The notes below the pieces were generated by a model, which did not search any database, was not told the origin of the DNA, and saw nothing but the letters and a program-made list of their open reading frames with translations. From assembly GCA_038380795.1 (NCBI GenBank), contig CM076274.1, positions 16,338,027 to 16,402,026 on the forward strand: DNA of 64,000 nt, written 5' to 3'. This document shows positions 37,398 to 49,100 of the stretch, in pieces (the first letter of the stretch is position 1; every line of letters begins with the position of its first letter). The translations under genes and the position numbers were made by a program. Origin of the DNA: Pyrocephalus nanus (lineage: Eukaryota > Chordata > Aves > Passeriformes > Tyrannidae).

Positions 37398-40300
37398 AAG
37401 TACCTTTTCCACAGTCCTGAGGGGAGGGAAGAATAGATGGTCATCAAGAAACAGTGGTTTCTGTTAATGCAGCCTTCCAGCTACCATTTCTGACAGCAGA
37501 TCTCTGTACAGACATCACCATTTTGCTCTTTTCCATCAAGCATAGAAGTGATTAAAAACTTTTAGAAACACTTGTATAAGGTGATATTCAAGATATTGAC
37601 TTTAGCTAAATGATAGTTAGGGTAAGTTACACCTCAATATCATTCAATCTTTTCATTTTACAACTCATCCTAAAAGTCATTTTGCTAAAGGAAGCAGACC
37701 TATTACTGCTGGTGATTTATTCAAAGGAGCTCATTCTGGTTCCCTTGGGGCTGTCTTCAGGTGCTTAAGGCATATTTCCCTAACCAATTTCATACTCTGT
37801 GAAATCTTTCTCTCTCTCTTTACCTCTCTTATCAGGAAAGGATCAAATTTTCTCACCTTGAAACAAGCTTGTTCTACCCTTTTGAGCAATCATGGGAGAT
37901 AGATGCATCATTTAGAAATTCTTACAGGTAATCAGGAAGGTAATTGCTAGATTAGCTGCCACTGCAGAGTTCACTTCAAATGCAATCTTAGTTCAAAAAC
38001 AAGGGAGTCCCTGACCTGTGCAAAATTAATAGTGTCCAAAATCCACTTAGAAACTCCTTAGTCTTCATGAAAGGGGTTTCTCAGATTTCAGTCTTCCTAG
38101 AAAAACAGGTAATATTCAATTTCTTTCCTCCCACTCATTCTTAAATCTTTGGAGCTGAGTATGAAAGCATCTTGAAGTCATTCCATTTCAGTCCTACCTG
38201 AATTCCAGCCTATGGTTTCTGCACTGCAGTGCGTATCTCAACCTTTACTTCTTGAATTTCTCACTTTACTGTGGAACAAGCATTCCAATAAATGTGTCAC
38301 TGAAGAGCATAATTAATTTATGTGATGGAGCTGTGGCTGTTGCAACCACACGACGTTCTAGATAGTAACTCTGCTGAAGAGCTTCACTGGATGTTTTCTG
38401 CGTTGCTGCTGGGGAATTCATCTTTTATCAAACACAAATACAGTAATGAGCTCTACAGCCACATTTATAAATCTTACTTGTGTGCAAAACTCCTTTTTTA
38501 GGGATACTTAATTTGTGATTATAAATTTATCCATTCTGGTTTAATTTCTTCCACTCCCCTTCTATGTCCCTTACTCAAAAAAAATCCCATTATGAAATTT
38601 TGTATTTATCCCCAGTTTCTTTTTGCTCCATTGAAAAACTCTTCCATCTGGCATCCTATAGAAATCCCTTTTCATTTCCCTGGTGCTCTGGAGGGAGCTT
38701 CATTACTTGGGCCACCTTGGAGGGTTTCACAGTGAGGACAACCATTCTGCTCAGGTGTAGCCCATGCAGGTGTCCTTCATTCCTCACTGACCACGTTACT
38801 CAGGTTTCTCTATCTGTTGCTAGTTCTGTGGCCTGAGCAGGGTCTTTGTGTTTAATGTGATTAACCTGTAGTGGAATAACCCAACAACAAGCAAATTTAA
38901 TTTAGTATTCTAGGCAAAGCTGGGTTGGAGGATGTGGGATGTGGCATTAGCAATGATGGTGGAGGAGGTTTATTGTGTAGCTGGGAAGTAATACGGATGT
39001 TTTTTCTCATCCTGTAGCAACAGGAACTGAGGCAACTGCCAAGAGGCACCTAATGTCCCTTTCTGGCAGCACAAGCAGAAAGACAAGAAGTTCACAGCTT
39101 GATTCCTTGCTTTTGGCAGCTCAAAAATGATAAATGCAACAGGAGTGCTCTGGAAAACAGCCTGATGAAAAGGCATAATTAGACGTCATTTACCCATGGC
39201 AGACAGAGGAGGTATGTACTTATAGGCTTACATTCATACTGCATTTCTTTATTGACTCTTTGTTCCTGCTGGAAAATTTAAATTGGCTTTATTCTGCTTG
39301 GGTACCACAGTGAGAAGACAGTTATTCTGTAAGTCAGACAAGTGGGTTTGAGTAACTGCTCAGTTAATAGTTTGGAAACCTGCTGGCAGGTTTTGAATTG
39401 TTTGTTGTTTTTTTCTCTTGGTGATGCACAAATAGCTTGAACTCTTTGGGGGAAGTATGATGAACCTATCAGCTGTGGAAGCAAAATGCTGGAGATTCAG
39501 TCCTTGCCTTGCTCCTTCAGCTGGGAAGATAAGAAAAATCTCTTTTGCCAGGAGATAAGTGAAGAGGTGCAAATGGGTGACTGCTCAGTTGACAAGTGAA
39601 ATTCAGTGGAGGATCTGCTCTGTCAGGAGCTGAGGAAATGGCTGTGGCAGTTTGTCTTCTCGGTGATTTGTTGCTGCCCTCCATTGCATCCTGCACAGTA
39701 AGCAGCACGAGCACTCCTTGCTGGAGTGTAAAGCAAGTTAAAGTTTACCTTCAGCTGCCAAGGAAAGCTGCTGCATTAACCTTGTTGCTTCTAAACTGCA
39801 ATGGATGAGGAGCAATATTCTGAGCCATTCTCCTGACTCAGCTGAAGGCAGCAACATGCTGGTGAGAAGGTTGGGGCTTTTTAGATCAGGGTGGAATGGA
39901 ACCTTCCTCTCACCCACTACAAACACTTCCTTCAGATCTGTCTCACCTGCAAACAGTAGCCTCTCTGAACTTTTTTCTTCTGAAAGACAAGTGGGATTTA
40001 CACTCTGTTATGTGATATGACTCATGGTATTTAACACGGCCTAAAGAAAATAATGTGATTTATATATTGAAATAAATATAATTTATTGATTTGCAAAATT
40101 AGAAACAAAGCTACCTGAACACAGAAGGAAAAAAAAAAAAAAGTAATTTAGAACTTGTAATTTAGATTTGATAATTCCTTTTTTTTTTTCCTTAGCCATT
40201 TCTGTATCCTAGATATCCTGGATTTAGAAAATAAATCACCGTAGCTGCCTTTTTTTTCTGACCTCCCTATAGTAAAATGGCAGTCTACCAACAACTGTCA

Positions 40301-41165
40301 ATTTGCAAATAGAGGTGAACAAGTAGTTCTTCAGCTGTCAGGCAGCTGATTTCAGGATGCTAAGTAAGCCTGGGGGAGATGCTGGGATGCCATGCTGTCC
40401 ATGAGACAGCCTTGTTTAGAAATGGAGGAAGCACTATGGACAGCAAAAAGTCTCTCTGAGATTTACACTTACTGTTTAGGGGGCTCTATCTCCTGATTCA
40501 TTCCTTAAAGGAATCATATGAAGCAGTAAACTTGTAAGGGACATCTGAGGCAGAGAAATCAGCACCTCAAAGAACACTACAGCAAGGAAGGATGTCTTGT
40601 ATACCTCTTTCTGACCTTTTTCTGGGATTTCAGTCTCAATATCAGTTTAGCATTAACATGAATTTTCAATATCACTCAAGCTGTACTCCAGGTGTTGGGC
40701 TTTGGGGAGGCAACAGACATAGGCAGAACATTTATGGGAGTGTTATTCACATTTCTTGAGTGACTCTTTGAAGCTTCTGGCTTAGCTCGACTCTGGAGTA
40801 GCCAACTCAATCTCCTGGCAAGCCAACTAAGGCACCAAAGTGCAGCTGCTTTGAATGGATGGCTGCAGGAGATTCACCCTGTGCTGCCCCAGGAAACCAC
40901 ACTCACACATCAGTAACCAAAACATGCAGCTGGAGTTTGTGCCCAGCCTTAGAACTGGAGCTGATGAGTGCAAGAGCCAAATGTTTCCAAGCATACTTGA
41001 TGAACTTGTGTGCACACTGGGATCAGTGGGCCCATATGGACAGCCCTTCCTCACAGAATTATGCTGGAAAGCTTTTCTTAACAGTACATCAATATTGACA
41101 AACTCCTGAACATTGCACTAAAAATCCCAGGAGCTCTTGTGAAATCTCTTCAGGGAATCAAATGC
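37398..41165. other. Gene-free stretch
   Basis: No gene recognised. Short frames of 60-90 codons have no family resemblance. An A14 run lies at 40,129-40,142, immediately followed by a 14-bp imperfect tandem pair starting GTAATTTAGA. A 9-nt-scale CT microsatellite lies near 37,807-37,820. Confidence 0.65.
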
Positions 41166-41166
41166 T

Positions 41167-41264
41167 GATTTTATTTTATTTTATTTTTCTCCTTAGAAAA
41201 CAAGAAAATTTTTTTTTCTCTTTAGAATTTTTTTTCTCCTTGGAGTTTTTTTTCTCCTTTTCTC
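41167..41264. repeat. TTTTA microsatellite and ~19-bp pyrimidine-rich tandem repeat
   Basis: Three to four TTTTA units lead into four imperfect copies of a unit of T7-9 plus CTC(C/T)TT(A/G)GA at about 41,183, 41,209, 41,228 and 41,246. Each copy resembles a polypyrimidine-plus-AG splice acceptor, but no exon follows. It fits a small slippage-grown tandem array. Confidence 0.8.
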
Positions 41265-41455
41265 ACTTATGCAAAAAGAATAATGTCCATGGCACTGACA
41301 CATACTTGCAGTAAATTACTATTGATTTTATCAAATCACTCAGCTGCATTCCAGTGCTCAAGCAACTATGGGGGCATTTATTGCTTCCTATCATGTGTTC
41401 TGCACTGATGAGCATGGTGTGTTGGGAATGGTGCTATTTACATTGTGCAAGAAAA

Positions 41456-42002
41456 TAACTCTGAAAATATAGTCTGTTTGTTAATTGGTAAAAGGTTTTC
41501 CTTGTTGGGAACTGGTTCATTCCTCTCTCCACACCCCAATATCAGAATTTATTGGCAGACTCTTTCAACAAGGAGGGAGAGAGGAAATAGTACTGAAAAT
41601 AATAGCTAGGTTGTCACTGTAAAATAGAAAATTAGTCTTTTAGAATGCTATGGAAGAACTTCATGCATTCATCTCTAGTATATATCTCTGAACTGTCAAT
41701 GTATTCTACTTTCCAGTTTATAGCCTGATCTAAAGATATTTTTCTGTCTTTCTCTTTGTGTATTGAAAAGAACATTGTGTGTGTGGGGGGAGTTCAATAT
41801 AGTACTTGGGTTGCACTTACTGCACTTAGAAGTGATTTAATTCCAATAATCTGAAATGACAAGTACTGTATGGGTTTTCTCTTGGCATTAATAGGATCAA
41901 ATCAGAAGTGAGATATATGCTGACAGGGAGGCAGGAATTAAGGATCATAAAAATAACATTTGAAATGGTTCTTAAATTGAAATAAAGCTCAAAAAAAAAA
42001 AA
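41456..42002 (+). pseudogene. Possible 3'-UTR retrocopy with flanking repeat
   Basis: A 547-base segment ends in AATAAA (41,981-41,986) and a 12-base A run (41,991-42,002). It is bracketed by an exact 11-bp direct repeat, GTGCAAGAAAA, at 41,445-41,455 and 42,003-42,013, immediately after the A run. That is the layout of an mRNA copy inserted by LINE-type retrotransposition with a target-site duplication. No protein is recognisable, so it would be a 5'-truncated copy of untranslated sequence. Weak points: the hexamer lies only 4 bases before the A run (10-30 is usual), the target does not resemble the TT/AAAA cleavage motif, and avian retrocopies are uncommon. Confidence 0.35.
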
Positions 42003-42013
42003 GTGCAAGAAAA

Positions 42014-43310
42014 AATTCTAAGCAGTTGGAACAAAGAAAATGTACTGTTCTCCAAAAGAACTAAGGGTAGGAACACGTGAAATAAAAATGGCAGAGAGAA
42101 CCAGTGCCTGCTAAACATGAAAGGACTATATGCTACCAAAACTTTACTGTGCTGTATAGTTTGGAAACGTAGATAATACTTTTTGCTCTCACAAGAAAGA
42201 TCTGAATAAATCAGTGGAGACTGAATGAGCTTAAAAAGTAGTAGCATTATTCCTTCATCCATACAGAGACTCTACAGAGGGCTGTAGGATGAAAGAGATG
42301 TAAAAAACATACAGATGGATGCAGACTAAATTTGGAATATGATTAATTCATCTTTTATGTTCAAACATTTTAATAATATCCCGTCTTTTAGTTCAGATAT
42401 AGCATCTAACAACAGACGTGATGCTAATCCCTTGTAATGAAAAGAAAATGATTTAACTGTGTTGCTTGCTGGGAACTATTGCATCCTCTTTGTTGCATCT
42501 TACCTCTTCCTAGTTCAGCAAATTCATAGTAGAGCTGCTAAAGGTATATTGTTAAAGGTCATTTAGACTCAAAAGTAGTTCTGGATCACCTTTCAAAGGG
42601 GTATTTTTTCTTTTATTACTTGTTCTAGGCCTGTTCCAACAGCAAATGTGAAAGAATTCAAATGGGCATTGATTCAGGGTCACTGCCTGAAAATTCCCTC
42701 AGTATCTAAATCTCTCTCCATTACCACAACCAGGTCAATTTTCTATCAGTGAAGAAAGATAAATTAGTATATCAATATAGCAAATATCCGTTTAAAAACT
42801 CCCACTGCTGCATTTCAGTGCCATGCAGAATAACCAAGGCAGAATTGCTCCTTCTTCAATACCTGTATTCCTTCTGGATTTCATCTGTAAGTGAGGAGTC
42901 CTTTTTGTACTTTGAATATGGAAAAAGGTTTTCTTCAGGCTTGGGAAGAGCAAAGGCAAACTAGGAGGAACTCGTTTAGTTTCTACTTCTCTAATCATGC
43001 AAAATTCTTTCTCAATTGCTTTTTGTTGATTTTTGGATCCTTCATTTAGAAGAACATTTCGAAGTAAGTTAGTTAGTTTAGAAGATTAGTTGACAATATA
43101 GACTGTTGAGGAAAACATTGGTTTGCTTTAATAAAGAAAAAACTTACAGAAGATGGGGAATTTTTCTGCAGGAGGCTACAGGAGCTGTATGACAACACTG
43201 CTTTTCCTGTCCAGTACAAGTGCTGAATTTCAGCAGTAATAAGGGATTTTGTGTTAGTAAGAAAGATTGATGATGATTAGGGTTGGAATAAGAGACTGGA
43301 ATTGGTCTTT
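42014..43310. other. Gene-free stretch
   Basis: Unique AT-rich sequence. No gene or element recognised. Confidence 0.65.
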
Positions 43311-43523
43311 AAAAAAAAAACAAACAACCAAACCAAAACAAAAACCCAAACAAAAAACCCCAAACTAAACCACCAAAACCAACCAAACAAAAACCAACCC
43401 AAAAAAAACCCACAAAAAAACCAAAAAACAAACAAACAAAAAAACACACCAAAAAAAAAAAAAAAAAAAAACACAAAAAATCAGAACCCACATAAACAAA
43501 AAAAAAGCCACACCAAAAAAAAA
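43311..43523. repeat. Long A/C low-complexity tract
   Basis: About 213 bases, almost entirely A and C on the plus strand: AACC, CAAA and AAAACCC units and an A run of about 21, with only a few T and G interruptions near the 3' end. It is the longest such tract here. Frames through it give Lys/Asn/Pro/Gln-rich or Phe/Gly/Trp-rich peptides that are composition artefacts. Confidence 0.93.
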
Positions 43524-43812
43524 GCCTAACAGTTTAAACAGTATCTCCTAGCAAGGGCACTCACAGCTGTCTGCCTGAGCAAAGGCCTGACTTGGAGGGC
43601 ATTTCAAGGCTTATTTCACATTCACTTATGTAAATGCCTCTCCACTGCTGGCATAAACTCTTAGGCACTAATAGGCCTTTGTTTGCTTAATGGTTGCCCC
43701 AAACATTAATCTTTATATTAACAACGTTAATTCCCTCATGAGAAGCGTTGCTGAATTCAGAAATTCAGGCTTCAAGAGGGCAATGATATCACTCGATTGT
43801 TCCCTGCCACAG

Positions 43813-43840
43813 GTTCTGAGGTGCCTGTTCTGAGGTGCCA
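43813..43840. repeat. 14-bp tandem duplication
   Basis: GTTCTGAGGTGCC occurs at 43,813-43,825 and again at 43,827-43,839, making two adjacent 14-bp units that differ only in the last base. It is a small local duplication. Confidence 0.85.
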
Positions 43841-46170
43841 CTTGTCACAGCCGTGTTGCAGCTGCTCCAGCTCATGTTCTGACCTGCTCAGTCACAGTCA
43901 TGCCTGCACTGAAGTCAAAAGAGTCATCGAACTCATTGTGCAAGGCAGAACCTGACACTGCAGATTTACAGCGCTCGCAGATTTTATGTCGGTAGAAGGT
44001 GATTGTGTCTGTTTATTATTCACATTGGATGGGTTATGACCTTTGAGCCAAGAGGTAAAATATCTTGTGCTGCTGAACTCAGTGAGGGGCTCGTTACCGG
44101 GCTCAGTAAGCGGAGCACCAGAACAAACCCAAAAAATCAAGTATTCCAAAGTAGGTGCCCAGATGAACGATGGAGACCATTTATGTGTTTAGGGAACCTA
44201 AATAAGATGTCTAGCACCTCAAAATGCTCAGCTTTCTCAGATTTTATTGGAGCATGTGCAAATTATAGGTTCTCAGATTTTTTTTTTTTTAAAAAAAGCT
44301 TTAATTTAGGTCCCTTTATATATGGTTATATTAGGTTTCTTTATATATGAAGTGCATAAAACTAATTTTAACAGCCTGACTATGAATATTTTAATCAAAA
44401 TATAATTAAAAATCATTCTACTTGCACACTTTCTGCAGAAGGGCTTTATTTTTTATAGCTAGACTGTAAGAAGTTAAGAACTGTAATTTTGTGCAGCCTT
44501 CCCCTTCCAGTAGTGATCTGGTAATGAACTTTTGTCTTTATGAGGAGAATAGAATTTATTTTTTTTAATATATCCATCATCAATATGCACATTAATTCTA
44601 TTGAATTTGTGCTGTGTTGTTAGTAAAGAACAATACATCAAGACTATCTTTGATATGCTGATAATTATTTAATTAAAAGGACATTTTGTGTTAAGCATCA
44701 AACATCCTCTCCTTTTTATTTTCGATTTTGTTCCATTCCATACCAAAAAAAAAAAAGAAAAAAAGAGGCAGAAAAATAAATCCTGTGAATAGAACTGTCA
44801 ATGTGTAAATTTACTTCTGTTTAAAAGCTGTGGTATTGATTTTATTATGTGTGCGAATCCAGATGGCTTTGTTCTTTACCTGCACAAGAATATGTTATTG
44901 GGTTGAGCTTGTTAAGTAACTGTGTGTACTTAAAAGAAAAAAGCCTTTTCCTGGAAAATGTGAGTGTTAGCAAAGTGTTCTGCAGTGATTCAACCTAAAT
45001 GGAAATGATTCATTATATCAAAATGGCACAAGGCACTTTCTAAGTGATTCAATGTAAGTGTATGGTGCATTTTCTTAGCTTATGCATTGTGATGGTTGTA
45101 ATTTGGGACCCCACAACTGGGGTTTTAGACAGAAAAAAGGGATGACTTTAAATGTGCCATATAAAAGATACAATCTCACTAAAAAACCTGGCTTATAATA
45201 CACAATGGGATGTCTTGCTCCCTACCTGGAAATTGGATCAAAGTCTACAAAGGGTATTTTTTTCCACAGGCACCTCTAATGTCAAATTTTCCCTAATTGT
45301 ACAACAAAATCAGCTTTTATAATGTAGGGAGTAAGGGAAAGTTCAAAATTCATCAAGGCAATTTCTATCCCACTTAAAATAGAAAAGCTTATGAAAATGA
45401 GAGAACACGATCAGGCACCACGGGCTGGGGTACCTGTGTGAAAGTTCCTTGAAAACAGAAAATATCTCTCAGCTGCCCCATCTCTGAACTCACATTCTGC
45501 TGGAGATGCTGTGTGTGGTTCTGCTTTCTTGAATGCTTCTGCCACTCCTCCCACCACATCACTTCCTACCTACACAATATGTGGTGATAAGAGATTAATT
45601 AAATATCTTTACAAATGTATTTGCTAAAAAACGCACGTTTTTCCTCATATCAAAGAAATCCTAAGAGCAAAGGGGATGGAATTTGGAACTGGATATCAAT
45701 ATTCCTCAATGCCTACTATTCCTGAATCCCTGAAACATGATAGAGTCCACAATAGCCACATACTGTGTGAGGAGCAGATTGCTGTTCTGACTGTAGGCTT
45801 CAGACATGTAGTAAAGGGATTATTTATTACTGTCTTGGTCATCTGTGATTTACAAATAAATGCAAATCTCTTTTCTCTACATGCCAGTGTATGATAGGTC
45901 TAGGTAAAATCCCATGGTGATTCCAGTGTATTTAAGAAAAGGAGGCATCTTGGATTTCCTTGACTTTGATTTTCAGGATCAGAGTGACTGTTGACATTTT
46001 TCACAACATCACTTGGTGTTGTTGTACCTTTAGATGTTTAACAGATTTGTACAAATGGCTGCAGACTCCAGCACCCCCTGAAAATGTTAACGTGGTGTTA
46101 AGTCCAGTCCAGAGTCCCAGGCAAGGGTGAGACTCCAGATAGGATGCTGGATGGGGAGGAGAGCTGATGG
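43841..46170. other. Gene-free stretch with AT-core clusters
   Basis: No gene recognised. A 25-bp imperfect tandem pair sharing CTTTATATATG lies near 44,308-44,357, and an A-rich run at 44,744-44,764. The part at 44,380-45,110 is complex AT-rich sequence containing TAATTA (44,662-44,667) and an adjacent AATTAA, plausible as a conserved regulatory element but unproven. Confidence 0.6.
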
Positions 46171-46192
46171 TCACTGACTGTTCAGTCAGTGA
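46171..46192. repeat. Near-perfect palindrome, 10-bp arms
   Basis: TCACTGACTG (46,171-46,180) and CAGTCAGTGA (46,183-46,192) are exact reverse complements separated by TT. The inner TGACTG/CAGTCA halves resemble a repeated TGACT core. It may be a dimeric protein site or chance. It lies in a locally more GC-rich stretch at 46.04-46.6 kb that holds no recognised gene. Confidence 0.88.
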
Positions 46193-49100
46193 AAAGCACT
46201 GTTCCAGCAGTGCAATGTTGGTCTCCACTGTCTCACATCCTCCACCCTGAGCATAAGCTTTTGAGCACAAGCTGAGCTGCTTCAGCCTGTTCTGCTGCAG
46301 CCTGTGCAAAGTACCCGTGCACATTCCCAGCCAGCATTCCCCTCTCCACCAAACACAAACCTGCTCTTTGTCAGATAGTCCCCCTGTGGCCTATCCAGCA
46401 TGTACTGCAAGGGTAATGTTTTGTAAGCCAGGAGGAGAGCAAAAAACAGAGGGAAGCAAATGTCAACCAGCACATAGAAGTGGAAACACCTGCTTGGCCG
46501 TGAGGAACAGCTGTACATGTGCAGCTGCTGCTTTCTCTCTCTCCACAAGCTCCACATGCTTGTTGCTTTACTTAAGGTTGACCAGGTTCTCTGTGGATCT
46601 GTAGGATTTAGTTGATGCTATTTAGAAAAGGAGACTTCTTTACCCTGTGGGTTTACTCAGCTTTAATCAGAGCTTCTGTGGCAAATAGCAGACCTATAAA
46701 AGTTGTATCTATTTTCTAATTTTATTTCCGCTAGAGAAGAGTTTTGAATGGAAAGTTTTCTTGCTACTGATCCCTAAAATAAACTATGGATGAATTTTAG
46801 AGAATGATATGAGCACTAGATTTTATTTGGGTTTCTTTTTTTTTTTTTTTTTAATCTTCTGCCTCCATTTACATTTTAACTGACCATGCAAGCAATCTGA
46901 TTCAGGCAGGATCTACATAAAGTGATTGTACTCCTTGGAATCTATATATGATCTTCATTTTTGGGGTTTGTCTTTTTTGGATTTTTTTATTAGGAAATTT
47001 TTCTCTTAAAAAATGCAGTTTCATTGCAATCTAAATGCATTCTAGGTTATGTACGTAATCACTTTGATTACAATACTTTATTCAAAGTTAATAATACATC
47101 TTTTCTACAGGCTGGAAAGGTCCCATCCCTCAATCATATGTAGGCACTTAATTCCTGCTGGAGAGCATCCAGCTCAGAGTATAATTATAAGCAATAGCTA
47201 AGAACCATCAAACTCTATTGCACTGAACCATGAAGGATAGAAAGTGTGAGAACACAGGTTTTGTAGAGATATGAAAGCTGGAAATAATTGGCCTGCAAGC
47301 TGAGTGTAGATGCTGAGACATGTCTTAAACTGGGCAGAGTAGCCCAGCCAAAAAGGAATTCACTGTTTTTGAACTCCAGGCCACCACTACTAATTGTAAT
47401 AACCAAAATCAGCCTGTCTCTGCATTTCTTTTTCTGTCTTTCTTGAAGTGTAGAGATGTTGTATGCCAGTAATAAGTGATTAGCTTAAAGATAAGTAACT
47501 TGTGAAAATTCAAACAGTTGAAATCTATAGGCATCACTTAATTTTGCCATGACACACACAAATATAATTAGAAGTTGGAACATATGGGATAAAAACACTA
47601 GGGCATTCAGTTCACATGAAATTAAGCACAGATAAATTCTTCTCCTGAAAAGGTAATAGCACAAATGTGGGAGGCATTTCCTCCTGTCCCCCCCCACCAA
47701 AAAAAGGTCAATCCTCTATTACAATGGTAAAGAACAGAGTGATCTTTTGTAAAATATATTATTGGCAGCGATTTCTTCCATTTCTCTCTGCCAAGTCTTA
47801 TGACAGTGTACATAAAACCAACCGTAAAAAAAAAAATCTCATAATTGGAGTACTCATCATCTTGCATTAAAAATTAGTACAAAAAAATAAATCCCTTTAG
47901 TGGATAGCACTTAACTCCAGTTGACAGTAGGCTCAATCCTGCATGTTTTACTCATAGCTTTAATGTTGGTGACGTCAGTGACTTCTGTACGAGGCCAGTA
48001 GGGTTTGCCCTGAGTCGTGTTTGCTCAGAGGGAACAGACATAAAAAACCCCAACCTTTAAGGAAAATTACACTATAATCCAAGTAAAATCTCCAAGCTTC
48101 AGGCTAAAGAAAGGCATTGTCTTTCCCTTGAAGGAATCATGCTCAAAGACCCTTTTATATCTGTGTTCTTTAGGTAAATTGAAACGTAGCCTCCTGTCCT
48201 CATTTCACATACCATTAGGAAGGCACTCCTGTATCAACATTCCTCCAGCATGCATATCTGCAGTGAAGTGCAGTGAACAGCAGTGTCCTCAGCTCAGGGG
48301 GAAACATCTTTTCTGCATCATGCTGCAGTGATATGTCACAAGAAATTGTCCCTCTCTGAAATCCTACAACTCTACTAATTGGGGCCACGGTGCGCTCTCC
48401 TGACTGTGGGCAATGACAAGAAAAACCTAAACTGCCTCATGGTCCCTCCTGGGAAAGGACCAGAGAAAGGGAGGAAAGGGAAAAAAATGCAAATGATCTT
48501 GCTCTGTCACAACTTTGGAGCAGCTCTGTTGAAAGAACCCTTTGCTGACCATAGTTTATCCCTGGAAAAAAAAAACAAAGGCCTGCTTGAAGAAACCCAT
48601 GCCTTTGCCTTTGTTTGAAGGAACACTTCAGGAGGGCTCCTAACGTTCAAGGTCTGCACTTTGCTCTGCTTTACCATGCACTTGCAGCTCCTTGTGCTTC
48701 CCAGTGTGAGTTGCTCCTTCAGGTAGCCCCCTGGAATGGTCCTCAGCTGCCTTCCAGCTGCCTGTCTGCCACCCAGCCTTGTGTGGAATGCTACCTGGCT
48801 TAAAATGCTTTGCAGGTAGAATTTAAACCCTCTTTCCTTTTTTTGCCTTACTCTAAAAGTCAACAGATGGGTCTGCTCTCAGCCTTGTATCTTCGAGCAT
48901 CAGCATCAAACTTTGCAACATCATGTGTTTTGAGAACATCTCTTTATTCACTTCTGCTCTTGATTTTCTCTATTCTATCCAGGCCCACCTTAAAAATACA
49001 GTTCATTCAGTAGCATATTTGCAGTGCCATTTATTTGCCATTTGTTTAGCATTTAAATAAAAGCAGGAGAAACGACCATAACAATTAACAGCATGTATTG

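Noticed and set aside
43302..43529. Lys/Asn/Pro/Gln-rich and Phe/Gly-rich frames
   Set aside because: These are pure artefacts of the A/C low-complexity tract.
46282..46557. 91-codon minus-strand frame with a hydrophobic, membrane-like stretch
   Set aside because: Hydrophobic runs arise easily from T-rich codons. I recognise no family and see no consensus splice pair around it.
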